From Leptolinea sp. HRD-7 (GTDB lineage Bacteria; Chloroflexota; Anaerolineae; Anaerolineales; Anaerolineaceae), in the NCBI GenBank assembly GCA_024363285.1, contig AP024710.1:372001-436000 (forward strand): DNA of 64,000 nucleotides, in the 5' to 3' direction. Of the stretch, positions 46,801 through 55,146 are shown piece by piece (positions within the stretch are counted from its first letter, which is position 1; each line of letters starts with the position of its first letter). A model generated the notes under the pieces. The model saw nothing but the letters and a program-made list of their open reading frames with translations. It did no database searches and had not been told where the DNA came from. The position numbers and the translations under genes are program-made.

Positions 46801-48240
46801 GAACAAGAAGATAGTTCTGAAAATTTACTGTTATTGGGTATATTAAACTCGAGTTTATATCAGTTATTAATATCAATTGGTGTTGGTGCAATTGAAAATG
46901 CAGCAAAATCTTATCAAGTCGGATTAGTTTCTTCATTGCCTAGCATTTCATTATCGCCAGAAACCAAACACCGAATTTCTAAACTATCCTTGGAAATAGT
47001 AACTCAATTAAGAATATTGGACAGTTTTGATGAAACAGCAATTACCTTCATTGGTCCAATTCCAGTGAAGTATTTTGATACTAAGAATCGATTAGTGTCT
47101 CTACGGAATTCTATGATAGAGGTCTTAAAAAATAACATCGAAAAAATTGATGATGAAATACTTAGATCAATCGGTATCCAAAAAAATGAAATCCCACCTT
47201 ATGACTTGCCGGTGAAGTACTTATCTACAAAAATAGATGGAATATTTGACGATATTTCAAGCCTGTTAAGTTGGACAATAGGGGTTATTTTTGGTAGATG
47301 GAATGTTGAAAAATATTCATCTGAAAATAAAGAGTTATTAATAACCGATCCTTTTACACCACTACCAGCATGTCCTCCTGGAATGTTAACAAATATCCAA
47401 GGCTATCCAGCCAATTCAAAGGAAATTCCGCAGGATTACCCAATTCGCATTTCATGGCTTGGAATCATTTCAGAGGATCAAGGAAGTCGTGACGATGTTG
47501 AATCTAGATGCCGGGAAATCCTAAATATAATATGGGGAAATGACGTTGAGGTAAACGAACAAAAAGTTTGCCATATTTTGGGTGTACATTCGTTGCGAGA
47601 GTATTATCGAAAACCCGCTCTTTTCTTTTCCGACCATCTCAAGCGTTATTCCAAGAGCCGCCGGGCAGCTCCAATCTATTGGCCACTTTCCACGCCTTCG
47701 TGCTCATACACTTTGTGGCTGTACTATCATCGTCTGAATGATCAAACACTCTATTCCTGCGTGAATGACTTTGTCGATCCTAAACTCAAGCAGGTGTCCG
47801 AAGAAGCCTCCCGGCTGCGGTTAAAGAAAGGCCGTAACGCCGCTGATGAAAAGGAGTTGGAGCGCCTAACGGATTTTGAGCGCGAATTGAAAGACTTCCG
47901 CGAAGAATTGCTGCGCGTGGCGAAGTTCTGGAAACCGAATCTCAACGACGGTGTTGAGATCACCGCCGCGCCGCTGTGGAAGCTCTTCCAGCACAAACCC
48001 TGGCAGAAGCGCCTGAAAGAAACCTGGCAAAAGATGGAAGCCGGCGAATATGACTGGGCGCACCTGGCTTACTCCATCTGGCCCGAACGCGTGCGCGAAA
48101 AGTGCAAGACCGATAAATCGCTGGCGATTGCGCACGATTTAGAAGAATTGTATGTAGAGCCGCCGGCTTCCACTAAAAAGAAAAAAGCAAAAAAACCGGT
48201 AGTTGATGAAGAGACAGAGGGTTGGTTCAATGACGATTAA
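43804..48240 (+). CDS. pglX: BREX adenine-specific DNA methyltransferase PglX
   Basis: 1478 residues, longer than the roughly 1200 typical of type 1 PglX. Motif I is LDPACGSMHFGLYAFDLFEQ (429 onward) and motif IV is LMNPPFGEFS (Asn at 714), marking an N6-adenine methyltransferase that labels host DNA. Target recognition is expected in the later half. The base composition is uneven: GC-rich to about 45700, AT-rich from about 45880 to 47640, and GC-rich again to the end, so the middle looks exchanged. A REP-like palindrome is read in frame at 44021-44053. No frameshift or stop is present. Overlaps pglZ by 11 nt. Confidence 0.95.
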   Translation: MAFDQTTRNRLARFVSDARALLTEEFTRQLQNEYGLDPARGDVTPIDRLTALDDRRRETAKILRETLEYYLASLTPTLSQREREDNRVTLDRIVREQAFTVLNRLCALRMSEARGLVLESVAKGYQSKGFQLYARLAGSALGETGEAYRMYLFSLMDEFAVDLPVLFDRFSPQGRLFPREATLIKLLELINDPEIDALWAEDETIGWIYQYFNSKEERKAMREASQAPRNSRELAVRNQFFTPRYVVEFLTDNTLGRIWYEMTKGETALKDTCRYLVRRKHTFFLEEGQEAPEPFLPEQRHETDPDLAHEMWLPPNDQITDLNTIFLYGLTAGGYDYARKQWGIECGDLANEKLKQYHETGKWEGTFDELRCCLFFEQRRYHHFGEGPKGDDAKAILDLYQAICERWNFEVEYIPHRPLKDPREIKMLDPACGSMHFGLYAFDLFEQIYTEAWELEDRLGADALRRLADLEPLHKTYPDKETYLKDVPRLIIERNIHGVDIDPRAVQIAGLSLWLRAQKSWQAQGLRPGERPQIRKSNVVCAEPMPGDRQMLEEFLATLRGEGLEALMRKAWHVPADQKVRATPQMADALAKLVRTVWQEMELAGEAGSLLKIEETLRNAITTARKESEEKSPLFRVLEYGLSESTKEKYVQVVAGEDQEFFDRAEGLVLAALKDYAEQAVNGEGYQRRLFAGDAIQGFDFINGCRNRYDVILMNPPFGEFSERSKPIYKTNRIIDIYAAFIIRGLEFIKELGFLGVISNRTFLTLSGHQVVREMINSDINHIQLVADLGSNVLDSALVEAAASVINKGLNGYTSQIQFFPCYSYLDKESSLYSMIETGKDVIVRRSDYFDKLPSKPLAYWLPEKILELFVKNPSLETNHAKAWQGLITSDDFRFARLRWEIDANEISPQKRWVYFPKGGEFSPFYEDIHLVINWKNSGQEIVNFFDENGNLRSRPQSINHYYRKGLTYPWRTSLGFAPRVLPKNCIFAAQGSAILSLSEQEDSSENLLLLGILNSSLYQLLISIGVGAIENAAKSYQVGLVSSLPSISLSPETKHRISKLSLEIVTQLRILDSFDETAITFIGPIPVKYFDTKNRLVSLRNSMIEVLKNNIEKIDDEILRSIGIQKNEIPPYDLPVKYLSTKIDGIFDDISSLLSWTIGVIFGRWNVEKYSSENKELLITDPFTPLPACPPGMLTNIQGYPANSKEIPQDYPIRISWLGIISEDQGSRDDVESRCREILNIIWGNDVEVNEQKVCHILGVHSLREYYRKPALFFSDHLKRYSKSRRAAPIYWPLSTPSCSYTLWLYYHRLNDQTLYSCVNDFVDPKLKQVSEEASRLRLKKGRNAADEKELERLTDFERELKDFREELLRVAKFWKPNLNDGVEITAAPLWKLFQHKPWQKRLKETWQKMEAGEYDWAHLAYSIWPERVREKCKTDKSLAIAHDLEELYVEPPASTKKKKAKKPVVDEETEGWFNDD
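44021..44053. repeat. REP-like palindromic repeat read in frame within pglX
   Basis: CCCTCACCCCAA precedes a hairpin with perfect 9-bp arms CCCTCTCCC (44033-44041) and GGGAGAGGG (44045-44053), loop AGA. It encodes the peptide LTPTLSQRERE, the typical translation of a common dispersed intergenic repeat in diverse bacteria. It keeps the reading frame. A second copy was not noticed in the window. Confidence 0.8.
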
Positions 48241-50749
48241 AAACTTCATCCAAAAAGAAATATTTTTACCACGCCTCAAACAAAATGGGGTGTTGATCGT
48301 ATACGACCCAGACCGACGATATGGCGAGTTGTGTTTGGAGCTAAACGCTGAAAAATTGCGCGTAATCGATACATCCGAAAGTAGCATCACCAGCCGCTTT
48401 GCCGCACTGGAAGCACTCAATGAGTTTGGTAGACCCAATCCATCCATTGAGGGTATTCTAGTGTATGTTCCCGCCAAGTCGCCTGTCACAGATGAGGAAA
48501 AACAGCGCGACCCCTTCGCCATTTACGGCGCTTGCGGCTCCGTCTTTCCAGAAGGAGATGGCGATGAATTCCTCAGTCTTTGCCTGAAAGCACGCGCAGA
48601 TTATGCTACAGAAATCCGCCGGATTTTTAAGGACAATCCTAATCCTAGTTTTGCGGTCATAGACACCATTGGCGGTGGAGGAGGCTGGCCGAACCTGCAG
48701 GCGATGCTGAAAGTCGAATCGGCTCGCGATATTTTATTCTCCCTTCTGACTCCCTCTGAAGCACAAAAAGAGGCTCTCAAAGGTCGAACCAGCTGGGTAG
48801 CTGAAACCACAGCTTTGTTCCAGAGCGCTCTGGGGCTGAATCTAAAAACAAAAATCAAAACCTGGACTGCAGTTGCAGATGAATTGTGGCGATTCCTGCT
48901 GTTTAGCGAATTTGTTTTCGATCTACCAGGTGACCTACCGGCAGCATTGACAACTGTGCCTTGTGCACCTCAGGAAGCACTTCACCTGGTTGAAGATCTG
49001 TGCGACCGATTACGGAATGATCGACGCACCCAGGCTTTTTACATTGAACGCGCTGAGGGAATACAAAAAGAGTTAAACTTGCCAGCTATATGCGAAGGAA
49101 TTGATGATTTCGGTATTCGAGACACCTTCCCGTTTGAAGAGCGTGCTTGTTTCAACCAGGCAGTCGATGCATTGAAACGAGATAATGTCGACAGACTGCG
49201 CAGTGTTCTCAATCGCCACGAACAATCTGTCTGGATCAGCCGGGGTGAAAATCAAGCGCAATGGGCGTTGCTCCATTCGGCTGCCAGCCTGGCCCAAACA
49301 TGCGAAGACTCCGACCGCCAGCTATCTGAGCACACCCGTACATTGGATACCTTGTTGGATTTTTACACCAACAATATCCGTGAAGTAGATCGCATCCAGC
49401 GTGAATTTGAACAGGCCGCTGGAGATCTCCTCGATTCAGGGGGTGCATCAATTGAGGTGATCAGTCAAACGCGTTCAACTTATCGAAAATTAATCGATAA
49501 GGTTCACGGGATTTTCGTACGCCATATCGAAAAATCCGGCTGGCCGATATCGGGACGCTTATCGAATGCTGAAGTATTTGATAAATTGGTCGCTCCGAAA
49601 TTACTCGAAAGCGGCCGGCGCGTGGCATATCTGTTGATCGATGCAATGCGTTATGAGCTCGGTGTTGAGTTAGCAAAACACTTGAACGAAGCTGGGCAAA
49701 TTGATGTTCAGGTGGCCTGCGCTCAGATGCCAACCGTCACACCCGTTGGGATGGCGACGCTGTTACCTGGGGCGGGTCAAAACCTGAAAATCGCGAATAA
49801 GGATAATCAGTTGTTGGTCGTATTCGGTGACCAACCATTAGCCACCGTCACTCAACGCATGGATGTGTTGCGTAAAAAGTATGGGCAGCGTTTCGCTGAA
49901 ATGGAACTGGTCCGGTTTGTCCGTGATCATCCCAAAATTGAGAGCACCGTAGAACTTCTGGTCATTCGTAGTAATGATATGGATAATGATTTTGAGGCCA
50001 ATCCAGAAGCAGCTCCAGGATTAATCAGTCGTACCTTCCAAAAAATCCGTTCAGCTATTTATAAATTGCGTGATTTGGGATTTCAAGATGTCATCATTGC
50101 CACCGATCATGGCTTTTTCCTGAATACAGCCATTGAGCCAGGCGATGTGTGCGCTAAACCATCAGGGAAATGGATCAATGTCCACGAGCGAACACTGCTT
50201 GGTGATGGAGTAGGCGATGCATCCAACTTGGTTCTACCCTCCGAAATGTTGGGGATTCGAGGGGAGTTTAGCCAGGTAGCAATTCCACGAGCTTTGGTAG
50301 CGTACCGGGCTGGGCAATGGTATTTCCACGGCGGGCTTTCTCTTCAAGAAGCGATTGTGCCCGCCATCGCAGTAAAGATTCGCGCCGCAGAGACTGGAAT
50401 TGGCAGCAAACTATCCGTGTTGTTAAACTACAAGCGCGGTTCCAAAAAGATCACCACCCGATTACCAGTGATTGAAGTTGAAGCCGGAGCTTCGGATCTC
50501 TTTGCCCAGGAAACAGACTTGTTGATTGAAGCGTATGATGCAAAGGGGCATGTTGTCGGCGAAGCGAGGCCTGGGGGGCCTGTGAACCCGGCGACCCGAA
50601 TCATAACGTTAAAACCAGGGGACACCATTCCAATTACACTAAAAATGGATATGGATTTTGAAGGCAAATTTGTTGTAAAAGCGCTCGACCCCATTACGCA
50701 AACCGCCCTGGGAAAACCTCTCGAATTAGAAACGGACTATACGGTGTAA
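48230..50749 (+). CDS. pglZ: BREX alkaline-phosphatase-like protein PglZ
   Basis: 839 residues from the ATG at 48230, which overlaps the pglX stop; an in-frame ATG at 48203 would overlap pglX further. The PglZ (alkaline phosphatase superfamily) core is visible as RVAYLLIDAMRYELGVELAK (about 464-483) and VIIATDHGFFLNTA, with metal-binding Asp and His residues. PglZ is essential in BREX and in related Pgl systems, and some members have metal-dependent nuclease activity. A beta-rich C-terminal domain of about 100 residues ends the protein. BrxL follows after 2 nt. Confidence 0.95.
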   Translation: MTIKNFIQKEIFLPRLKQNGVLIVYDPDRRYGELCLELNAEKLRVIDTSESSITSRFAALEALNEFGRPNPSIEGILVYVPAKSPVTDEEKQRDPFAIYGACGSVFPEGDGDEFLSLCLKARADYATEIRRIFKDNPNPSFAVIDTIGGGGGWPNLQAMLKVESARDILFSLLTPSEAQKEALKGRTSWVAETTALFQSALGLNLKTKIKTWTAVADELWRFLLFSEFVFDLPGDLPAALTTVPCAPQEALHLVEDLCDRLRNDRRTQAFYIERAEGIQKELNLPAICEGIDDFGIRDTFPFEERACFNQAVDALKRDNVDRLRSVLNRHEQSVWISRGENQAQWALLHSAASLAQTCEDSDRQLSEHTRTLDTLLDFYTNNIREVDRIQREFEQAAGDLLDSGGASIEVISQTRSTYRKLIDKVHGIFVRHIEKSGWPISGRLSNAEVFDKLVAPKLLESGRRVAYLLIDAMRYELGVELAKHLNEAGQIDVQVACAQMPTVTPVGMATLLPGAGQNLKIANKDNQLLVVFGDQPLATVTQRMDVLRKKYGQRFAEMELVRFVRDHPKIESTVELLVIRSNDMDNDFEANPEAAPGLISRTFQKIRSAIYKLRDLGFQDVIIATDHGFFLNTAIEPGDVCAKPSGKWINVHERTLLGDGVGDASNLVLPSEMLGIRGEFSQVAIPRALVAYRAGQWYFHGGLSLQEAIVPAIAVKIRAAETGIGSKLSVLLNYKRGSKKITTRLPVIEVEAGASDLFAQETDLLIEAYDAKGHVVGEARPGGPVNPATRIITLKPGDTIPITLKMDMDFEGKFVVKALDPITQTALGKPLELETDYTV

Positions 50750-50751
50750 TT

Positions 50752-52830
50752 ATGGATGCTTTAGACGAGAAACTGCTTGGAGTATTTGAAGGAAAAGTTG
50801 TCCGCAAGGACTTGGTACATCGTATTAAAAAGGGCACGAATGTCCCAACATTTGTTTTGGAATTTCTATTGGCGCGGTACTGCGCCAGTGAAGATCCTAA
50901 AGAAATCCAGGAAGGATTGGAAGCTGTCCTGGCAACTCTTCAGGATAACTATGTGCGCGCCGACGAAGCGAACGCTGCCCAATCGAAGGTAGCAACCAAG
51001 GGAAAACACCGCTTCATCGATAAAGTCCATGTCAACTACATTGAAAAAGAGAAGCGCCATTGGGCTGCCCTTGAAAACTTTAATTCCCAGCGGGTGGCTA
51101 TCAATGAAAAGTTCTATCGAGATAACGATCGTTTGTTAGAAGGTGGTATTTGGGCTGAAATCACCATCGGATACAACGAAATTGAAGATGATGATTACAC
51201 GTTCTATGTTGAAGATCTGCGACCAATTCAATTGAGCCGGTTTGATTTCGATGGGTATGCAGCAGGTCGGAGTAAGTTTTCACGAGATGAATGGTTGGAT
51301 ATTGTTTTGCGCTCTGTCGGATTAGAACCAACGAAGCTCTCTACACGATTGAAATTCCACTTTATGCTACGGTTAGCATGTTTGGTGGAACCTAACTACA
51401 ATTTTATCGAACTAGGTCCCAGGGGAACTGGAAAATCGTACTTCTTTAGCGAATTTTCTCCCTATTCAACGCTGGTCAGTGGCGGACAAGCTACAACCCC
51501 AATATTGTTCTACAACAATGCCCGGAAACGAACGGGCTTAGTTGGTTTCTGGGATACCGTTGCCTTTGATGAGGTCGCCGGCATCCAAATCAAAGACTCC
51601 ACAACCATCCAGATCATGAAAGATTTCATGGCAAACGGTCGTTTCTCGCGTGGAGCTGAAGTGATTGCCGACGCGAGCCTGGCATTCAACGGGAATATCG
51701 ATCATTCCATTGAACAATTAGTCAATTCGACTGAACATGATCTTTTTATTCCCATGCCAAGAGAATTTGATTTGGCAATAATGGATCGGTTTGCCGCCTA
51801 TTTACCCGGTTGGGAAATGCCGAAGAATAGCAGTGATTTTTTGACGGGAAATTATGGTTTCATTACGGATTATTTGGCGGAAGCATTTCATCATCAATTC
51901 TCTCACACCAATCGGTACGAGGAAGTCAATAAGCGAATTCGATTGGGACAGAATGTCGAAGGCCGCGATGAAAAGGGTATCAAAAAGACAGTATGTGCTT
52001 TTCTAAAAATACTGCATCCCGATGGTCCACCCAGTGATTCGGAATTTGACGAATATGTAGCTTATGCAGTTGAAGCCAGGCGGCGTGTAAAAGAACAAAT
52101 GAACAAACGCAAACCGGATGATGAGTTTGCACGAATTAACCTGTCCTATTTTGCCCCAGATGGAAAAGAAGTCGTGGTTTTTTGTCCGGAATCACGTAAC
52201 GCAACTGCTACACAGCATCCATTCCGGCGTTCATTGAATTCAGGAACAAATGAGAATCCGGAAGCAAAAACGAGGAAAGCTCAAACTAGACCTGTGGTCG
52301 AGCAACCTTCAGAAGTGGCAGTAATGGTTCAACCAGAAATTGTTTCACCGAAAGAGTCAGAACTTAGTGAAAAGCATTACACAATTTTTTATGGTGATAC
52401 TGGCTATAGCTATGAGACCATTTTTGGCCCCTACTTTACAGGTGCAAAGAGTATCGAGATTGAAGATCCCTACATTCGTATGCCGCACCAGATTCAGAAT
52501 TTTGTTCGGTTTTGCGAAACTGTAGTCAAATTCTCAAGCATCAAACGCATCGAATTAATCACCGGTTATGACGATGATACTCAGAAGTTGGACATTGAAC
52601 AAAAATTAGGCGACCTGAAGCAAAGCCTGCTTGAAGTTGATATTGTTTTCGACTTTGACTTCAATCCGAACCTTCACGATCGTGAAATTCGGATGGATAA
52701 CGGCTGGGTGATAAAAATTGGCCGAGGCTTGGATTTCTACCAGAAACCACAAAGCTGGAATGAGATCGGCGCCAATGATCTGTCATTGAGGAAATGCTTG
52801 GAAACGAAGGTGGATATATACAAGGTTTAA
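50752..52830 (+). CDS. brxL: BREX protein BrxL with C-terminal MIT_C-like domain
   Basis: 692 residues. The N-terminal BrxL region (about 1-200) has FLLARYCASEDPKEIQEGL and a central WAEITIGYNEIEDDDYTFYV. The AAA+ core has Walker A GPRGTGKSYFFSEF (222 onward), then VGFWDTVAFDEVAGI and the GNIDHSIEQLV sensor region. A charged linker covers about 470-540. Residues 540-692 do not look like the Lon protease-like end of E. coli BrxL. Instead they match the MIT_C domain of MITD1: DPYIRMPHQIQNFVRFCETV (571), LHDREIRMDNGWVIKIGRGL (640) and a C-terminal LETKVDIYKV. BrxL forms a DNA-binding AAA+ ring in the described systems. The fused domain could add membrane or phosphate binding. Confidence 0.9.
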   Translation: MDALDEKLLGVFEGKVVRKDLVHRIKKGTNVPTFVLEFLLARYCASEDPKEIQEGLEAVLATLQDNYVRADEANAAQSKVATKGKHRFIDKVHVNYIEKEKRHWAALENFNSQRVAINEKFYRDNDRLLEGGIWAEITIGYNEIEDDDYTFYVEDLRPIQLSRFDFDGYAAGRSKFSRDEWLDIVLRSVGLEPTKLSTRLKFHFMLRLACLVEPNYNFIELGPRGTGKSYFFSEFSPYSTLVSGGQATTPILFYNNARKRTGLVGFWDTVAFDEVAGIQIKDSTTIQIMKDFMANGRFSRGAEVIADASLAFNGNIDHSIEQLVNSTEHDLFIPMPREFDLAIMDRFAAYLPGWEMPKNSSDFLTGNYGFITDYLAEAFHHQFSHTNRYEEVNKRIRLGQNVEGRDEKGIKKTVCAFLKILHPDGPPSDSEFDEYVAYAVEARRRVKEQMNKRKPDDEFARINLSYFAPDGKEVVVFCPESRNATATQHPFRRSLNSGTNENPEAKTRKAQTRPVVEQPSEVAVMVQPEIVSPKESELSEKHYTIFYGDTGYSYETIFGPYFTGAKSIEIEDPYIRMPHQIQNFVRFCETVVKFSSIKRIELITGYDDDTQKLDIEQKLGDLKQSLLEVDIVFDFDFNPNLHDREIRMDNGWVIKIGRGLDFYQKPQSWNEIGANDLSLRKCLETKVDIYKV

Positions 52831-52922
52831 TTCACGGATATCTAAGAAAGAGAAAATGAATCTGTTAGTCATCTCAAATCAATACTATTGAATGGCTAAT
52901 GGAAGCAAAGCAAGGGAAAAAT

Positions 52923-55076
52923 ATGCCCATTGGTGGAACCCCTGTCCCAAAGCGAGAAATCATAGAATTAGTCATCCGGAATATTCCTGGCGACCAAATT
53001 CGAGAAATGTTAAATATCCAGGCTGAAACCGACTTAAGGCGTAGGCTTGATGATTTCTCAAAAAATCAATTAGTGGAGGTTCTACAATCTACAGAAAATG
53101 GACATAATGCTCTTGAAGATACAAAAGCGAACTATCCATTATCTTCAAGCCCAACACTTTATCTGGTGTCGGTTAACTCCTGGCCAGATTTTCAGCACCT
53201 TCTTGAGACGACTACTGAACTTGCAGAACAGATGCAAGAGGAAGCGATTCGATTTGGTTTGGATCGAACAGTAAGGTCAGTTTACATCATTACTCCTGCG
53301 AGAGAGTTTGTTACACAAATACCATTTCAAGAGATTCCTCTCGTTTATGAAAAGAAAATTGAATATGTGGTTTCTGATCCGGAGTCGGAGGACTTTGGAG
53401 AAGTTAATGTTATTTACAGTCTTGAAAAAGCAATTATCTGGTATAGCAGAGAGTTTAGGCATGCCCTTTTATTATGTGCGGATTTCCAAGCGGTTAAACC
53501 AATTCTGTATTATTGTAGAACATTGTTAGACATTGGTTGGCAGCTTCCATATCTTTCCGAGGAAATGCTAGATCGTTTAGCAGAAGGAGCAAATCCAAGG
53601 ACGGCCTCCTTTTCACGAATTGACGATGATCCAATCGGTAATTTTGATGCCCAGTCTCTCACAATTTCAGATCCTTCTTTAGGAGAACTAAGATCCTATC
53701 GATCTCTTTCCGATGATCCCTCCCGACAGCAAACTTTTGGTTTTTATTCAAGTCATCCCGATTTAGTCCAAGGTGGAATGGGAATATCACGCCAATACGG
53801 CCGTATATGGACGCCAACACACTTACGAAAAGATTCCCTATTAGCCCTCTCTATCAACTTAATCCAGAAAACAGAACAGGAACTAAATAGGGAGGCTGAT
53901 ATTAATCCGAATGGGTTCATAGCGTACTATCGACATGTGCCTGTAACCCTTGGTAGAAAAAAACTAAAAATTCAACAACGGTATTATTTCGAGGAATTGA
54001 TAAAAGCGATAATTGGAGCTCGAAGGTCACGTAGTTCAGAATTTCAATTCGATCCTGTTTTCGTTAGGAACCTGGTTGAACAATATCATTTCCTTGACAT
54101 TGTTCCAGCACTAAATATTCACTGTGAAAATTGCGGGGATAATATCGCTCGCTGTTCAATTTGTAATTCTCCTCTAACCCCTATTGTTGTAGATCACCAG
54201 CTCATTTTTCAATGCTCCACCCATCCTAATGAGCATCAATATCAAGATAATGAGTTGTTCCCCTGCGACTGTGGAGCCAATATTGAGCTGACATTTTCGG
54301 CAGATATCAGGATTCTTCCCGGGGTACAACTTCTAAAAGCAATCCACAGGTTTTTAGGCGTAATAGAGAATCAACAATTCGATGGTAGTTTTATTATCAT
54401 TGGACATGTTTTAAGATTGCTCCCAAGAAATAGAGTGGCAATCAACGAATATCATCTATCCGAATTCCAAATGTGGCAAACTAGGGCACATATTCACCAA
54501 CGGAATATTTCTGATGAAAGAAAAAAACAATATAGTCAGATACTTTGGCGCATAAAAGAAAAGTGCGCCCGAAACAATCGTCACTCCAGTAATGAAATTT
54601 GCAGTGGTTGCATGCGAGAAGTAATAACCACGGCCAGGATAAAAACAGGTAATGATCTATGTCTTTCCAGATTGTTCGGATATGCTGTTGATGAGGAGTT
54701 TGACGGCGTTCATCATGGCCATGAGATAGCTGATATTCAATATCCAGATGTATGGATAAACACTGGAGAAGAAAAACGAATAGGGATCCACCTAAAAAGC
54801 AGAGAGAGATCAAAAGTTCGCGGTCTTGGAAGGTCGGTACCCTCAATCAAAGGACTTTATACACAGTATTGTCACTCTGCATATTTAGCAACAATTCAAG
54901 GCGTAGATCTAGATATTATTGGGGTGTCAATTCCCAACACAATCAACGATGAAGTGAGAGAAGATTTTCAGTTTGTTTCTGGACAATTTGGTTATCCAGT
55001 AGTAATTCTTGACGAAGAAGATTGGTTCCGAATTGTTGATGCGGCTATTGAAAAAGCTGCGGTTGAACAGAATTAA
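52923..55076 (+). CDS. Unassigned zinc-ribbon protein with nuclease-like C-terminus, last gene of the BREX operon
   Basis: 717 residues from the ATG at 52923 (AAGGGA upstream); an in-frame ATG at 52899 would add eight. No family is recognised. The N-terminal half is mixed alpha/beta (PTLYLVSVNSWPDFQHLLET). The middle holds CxxC pairs 401/404 and 411/414 plus CDCG near 450 and CSGC at 560, likely zinc sites. The C-terminus has HEIADIQYPDVWI (Glu601, Asp604, Asp609) and GIHLKSR (His623, Lys625), reminiscent of PD-(D/E)xK nucleases with His in the third position. It lies 92 nt after brxL with no promoter seen, and it is more AT-rich than its neighbours, so it may be a recent addition. Effector or accessory role is inference. 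Confidence 0.65.
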   Translation: MPIGGTPVPKREIIELVIRNIPGDQIREMLNIQAETDLRRRLDDFSKNQLVEVLQSTENGHNALEDTKANYPLSSSPTLYLVSVNSWPDFQHLLETTTELAEQMQEEAIRFGLDRTVRSVYIITPAREFVTQIPFQEIPLVYEKKIEYVVSDPESEDFGEVNVIYSLEKAIIWYSREFRHALLLCADFQAVKPILYYCRTLLDIGWQLPYLSEEMLDRLAEGANPRTASFSRIDDDPIGNFDAQSLTISDPSLGELRSYRSLSDDPSRQQTFGFYSSHPDLVQGGMGISRQYGRIWTPTHLRKDSLLALSINLIQKTEQELNREADINPNGFIAYYRHVPVTLGRKKLKIQQRYYFEELIKAIIGARRSRSSEFQFDPVFVRNLVEQYHFLDIVPALNIHCENCGDNIARCSICNSPLTPIVVDHQLIFQCSTHPNEHQYQDNELFPCDCGANIELTFSADIRILPGVQLLKAIHRFLGVIENQQFDGSFIIIGHVLRLLPRNRVAINEYHLSEFQMWQTRAHIHQRNISDERKKQYSQILWRIKEKCARNNRHSSNEICSGCMREVITTARIKTGNDLCLSRLFGYAVDEEFDGVHHGHEIADIQYPDVWINTGEEKRIGIHLKSRERSKVRGLGRSVPSIKGLYTQYCHSAYLATIQGVDLDIIGVSIPNTINDEVREDFQFVSGQFGYPVVILDEEDWFRIVDAAIEKAAVEQN

Positions 55077-55109
55077 TGACATTCAACATGATCTTGGATT
55101 GGAATGAAC

Positions 55110-55146
55110 AAAAAAGACCTTGAACTTTCATTCAAGGTCTTTTTTT
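55110..55146. terminator. Bidirectional terminator at the end of the BREX operon
   Basis: Perfect 15-bp stem, arms AAAAAAGACCTTGAA and TTCAAGGTCTTTTTT, loop CTTTCA. Serves the plus-strand operon and the convergent minus-strand helicase gene. Confidence 0.92.
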
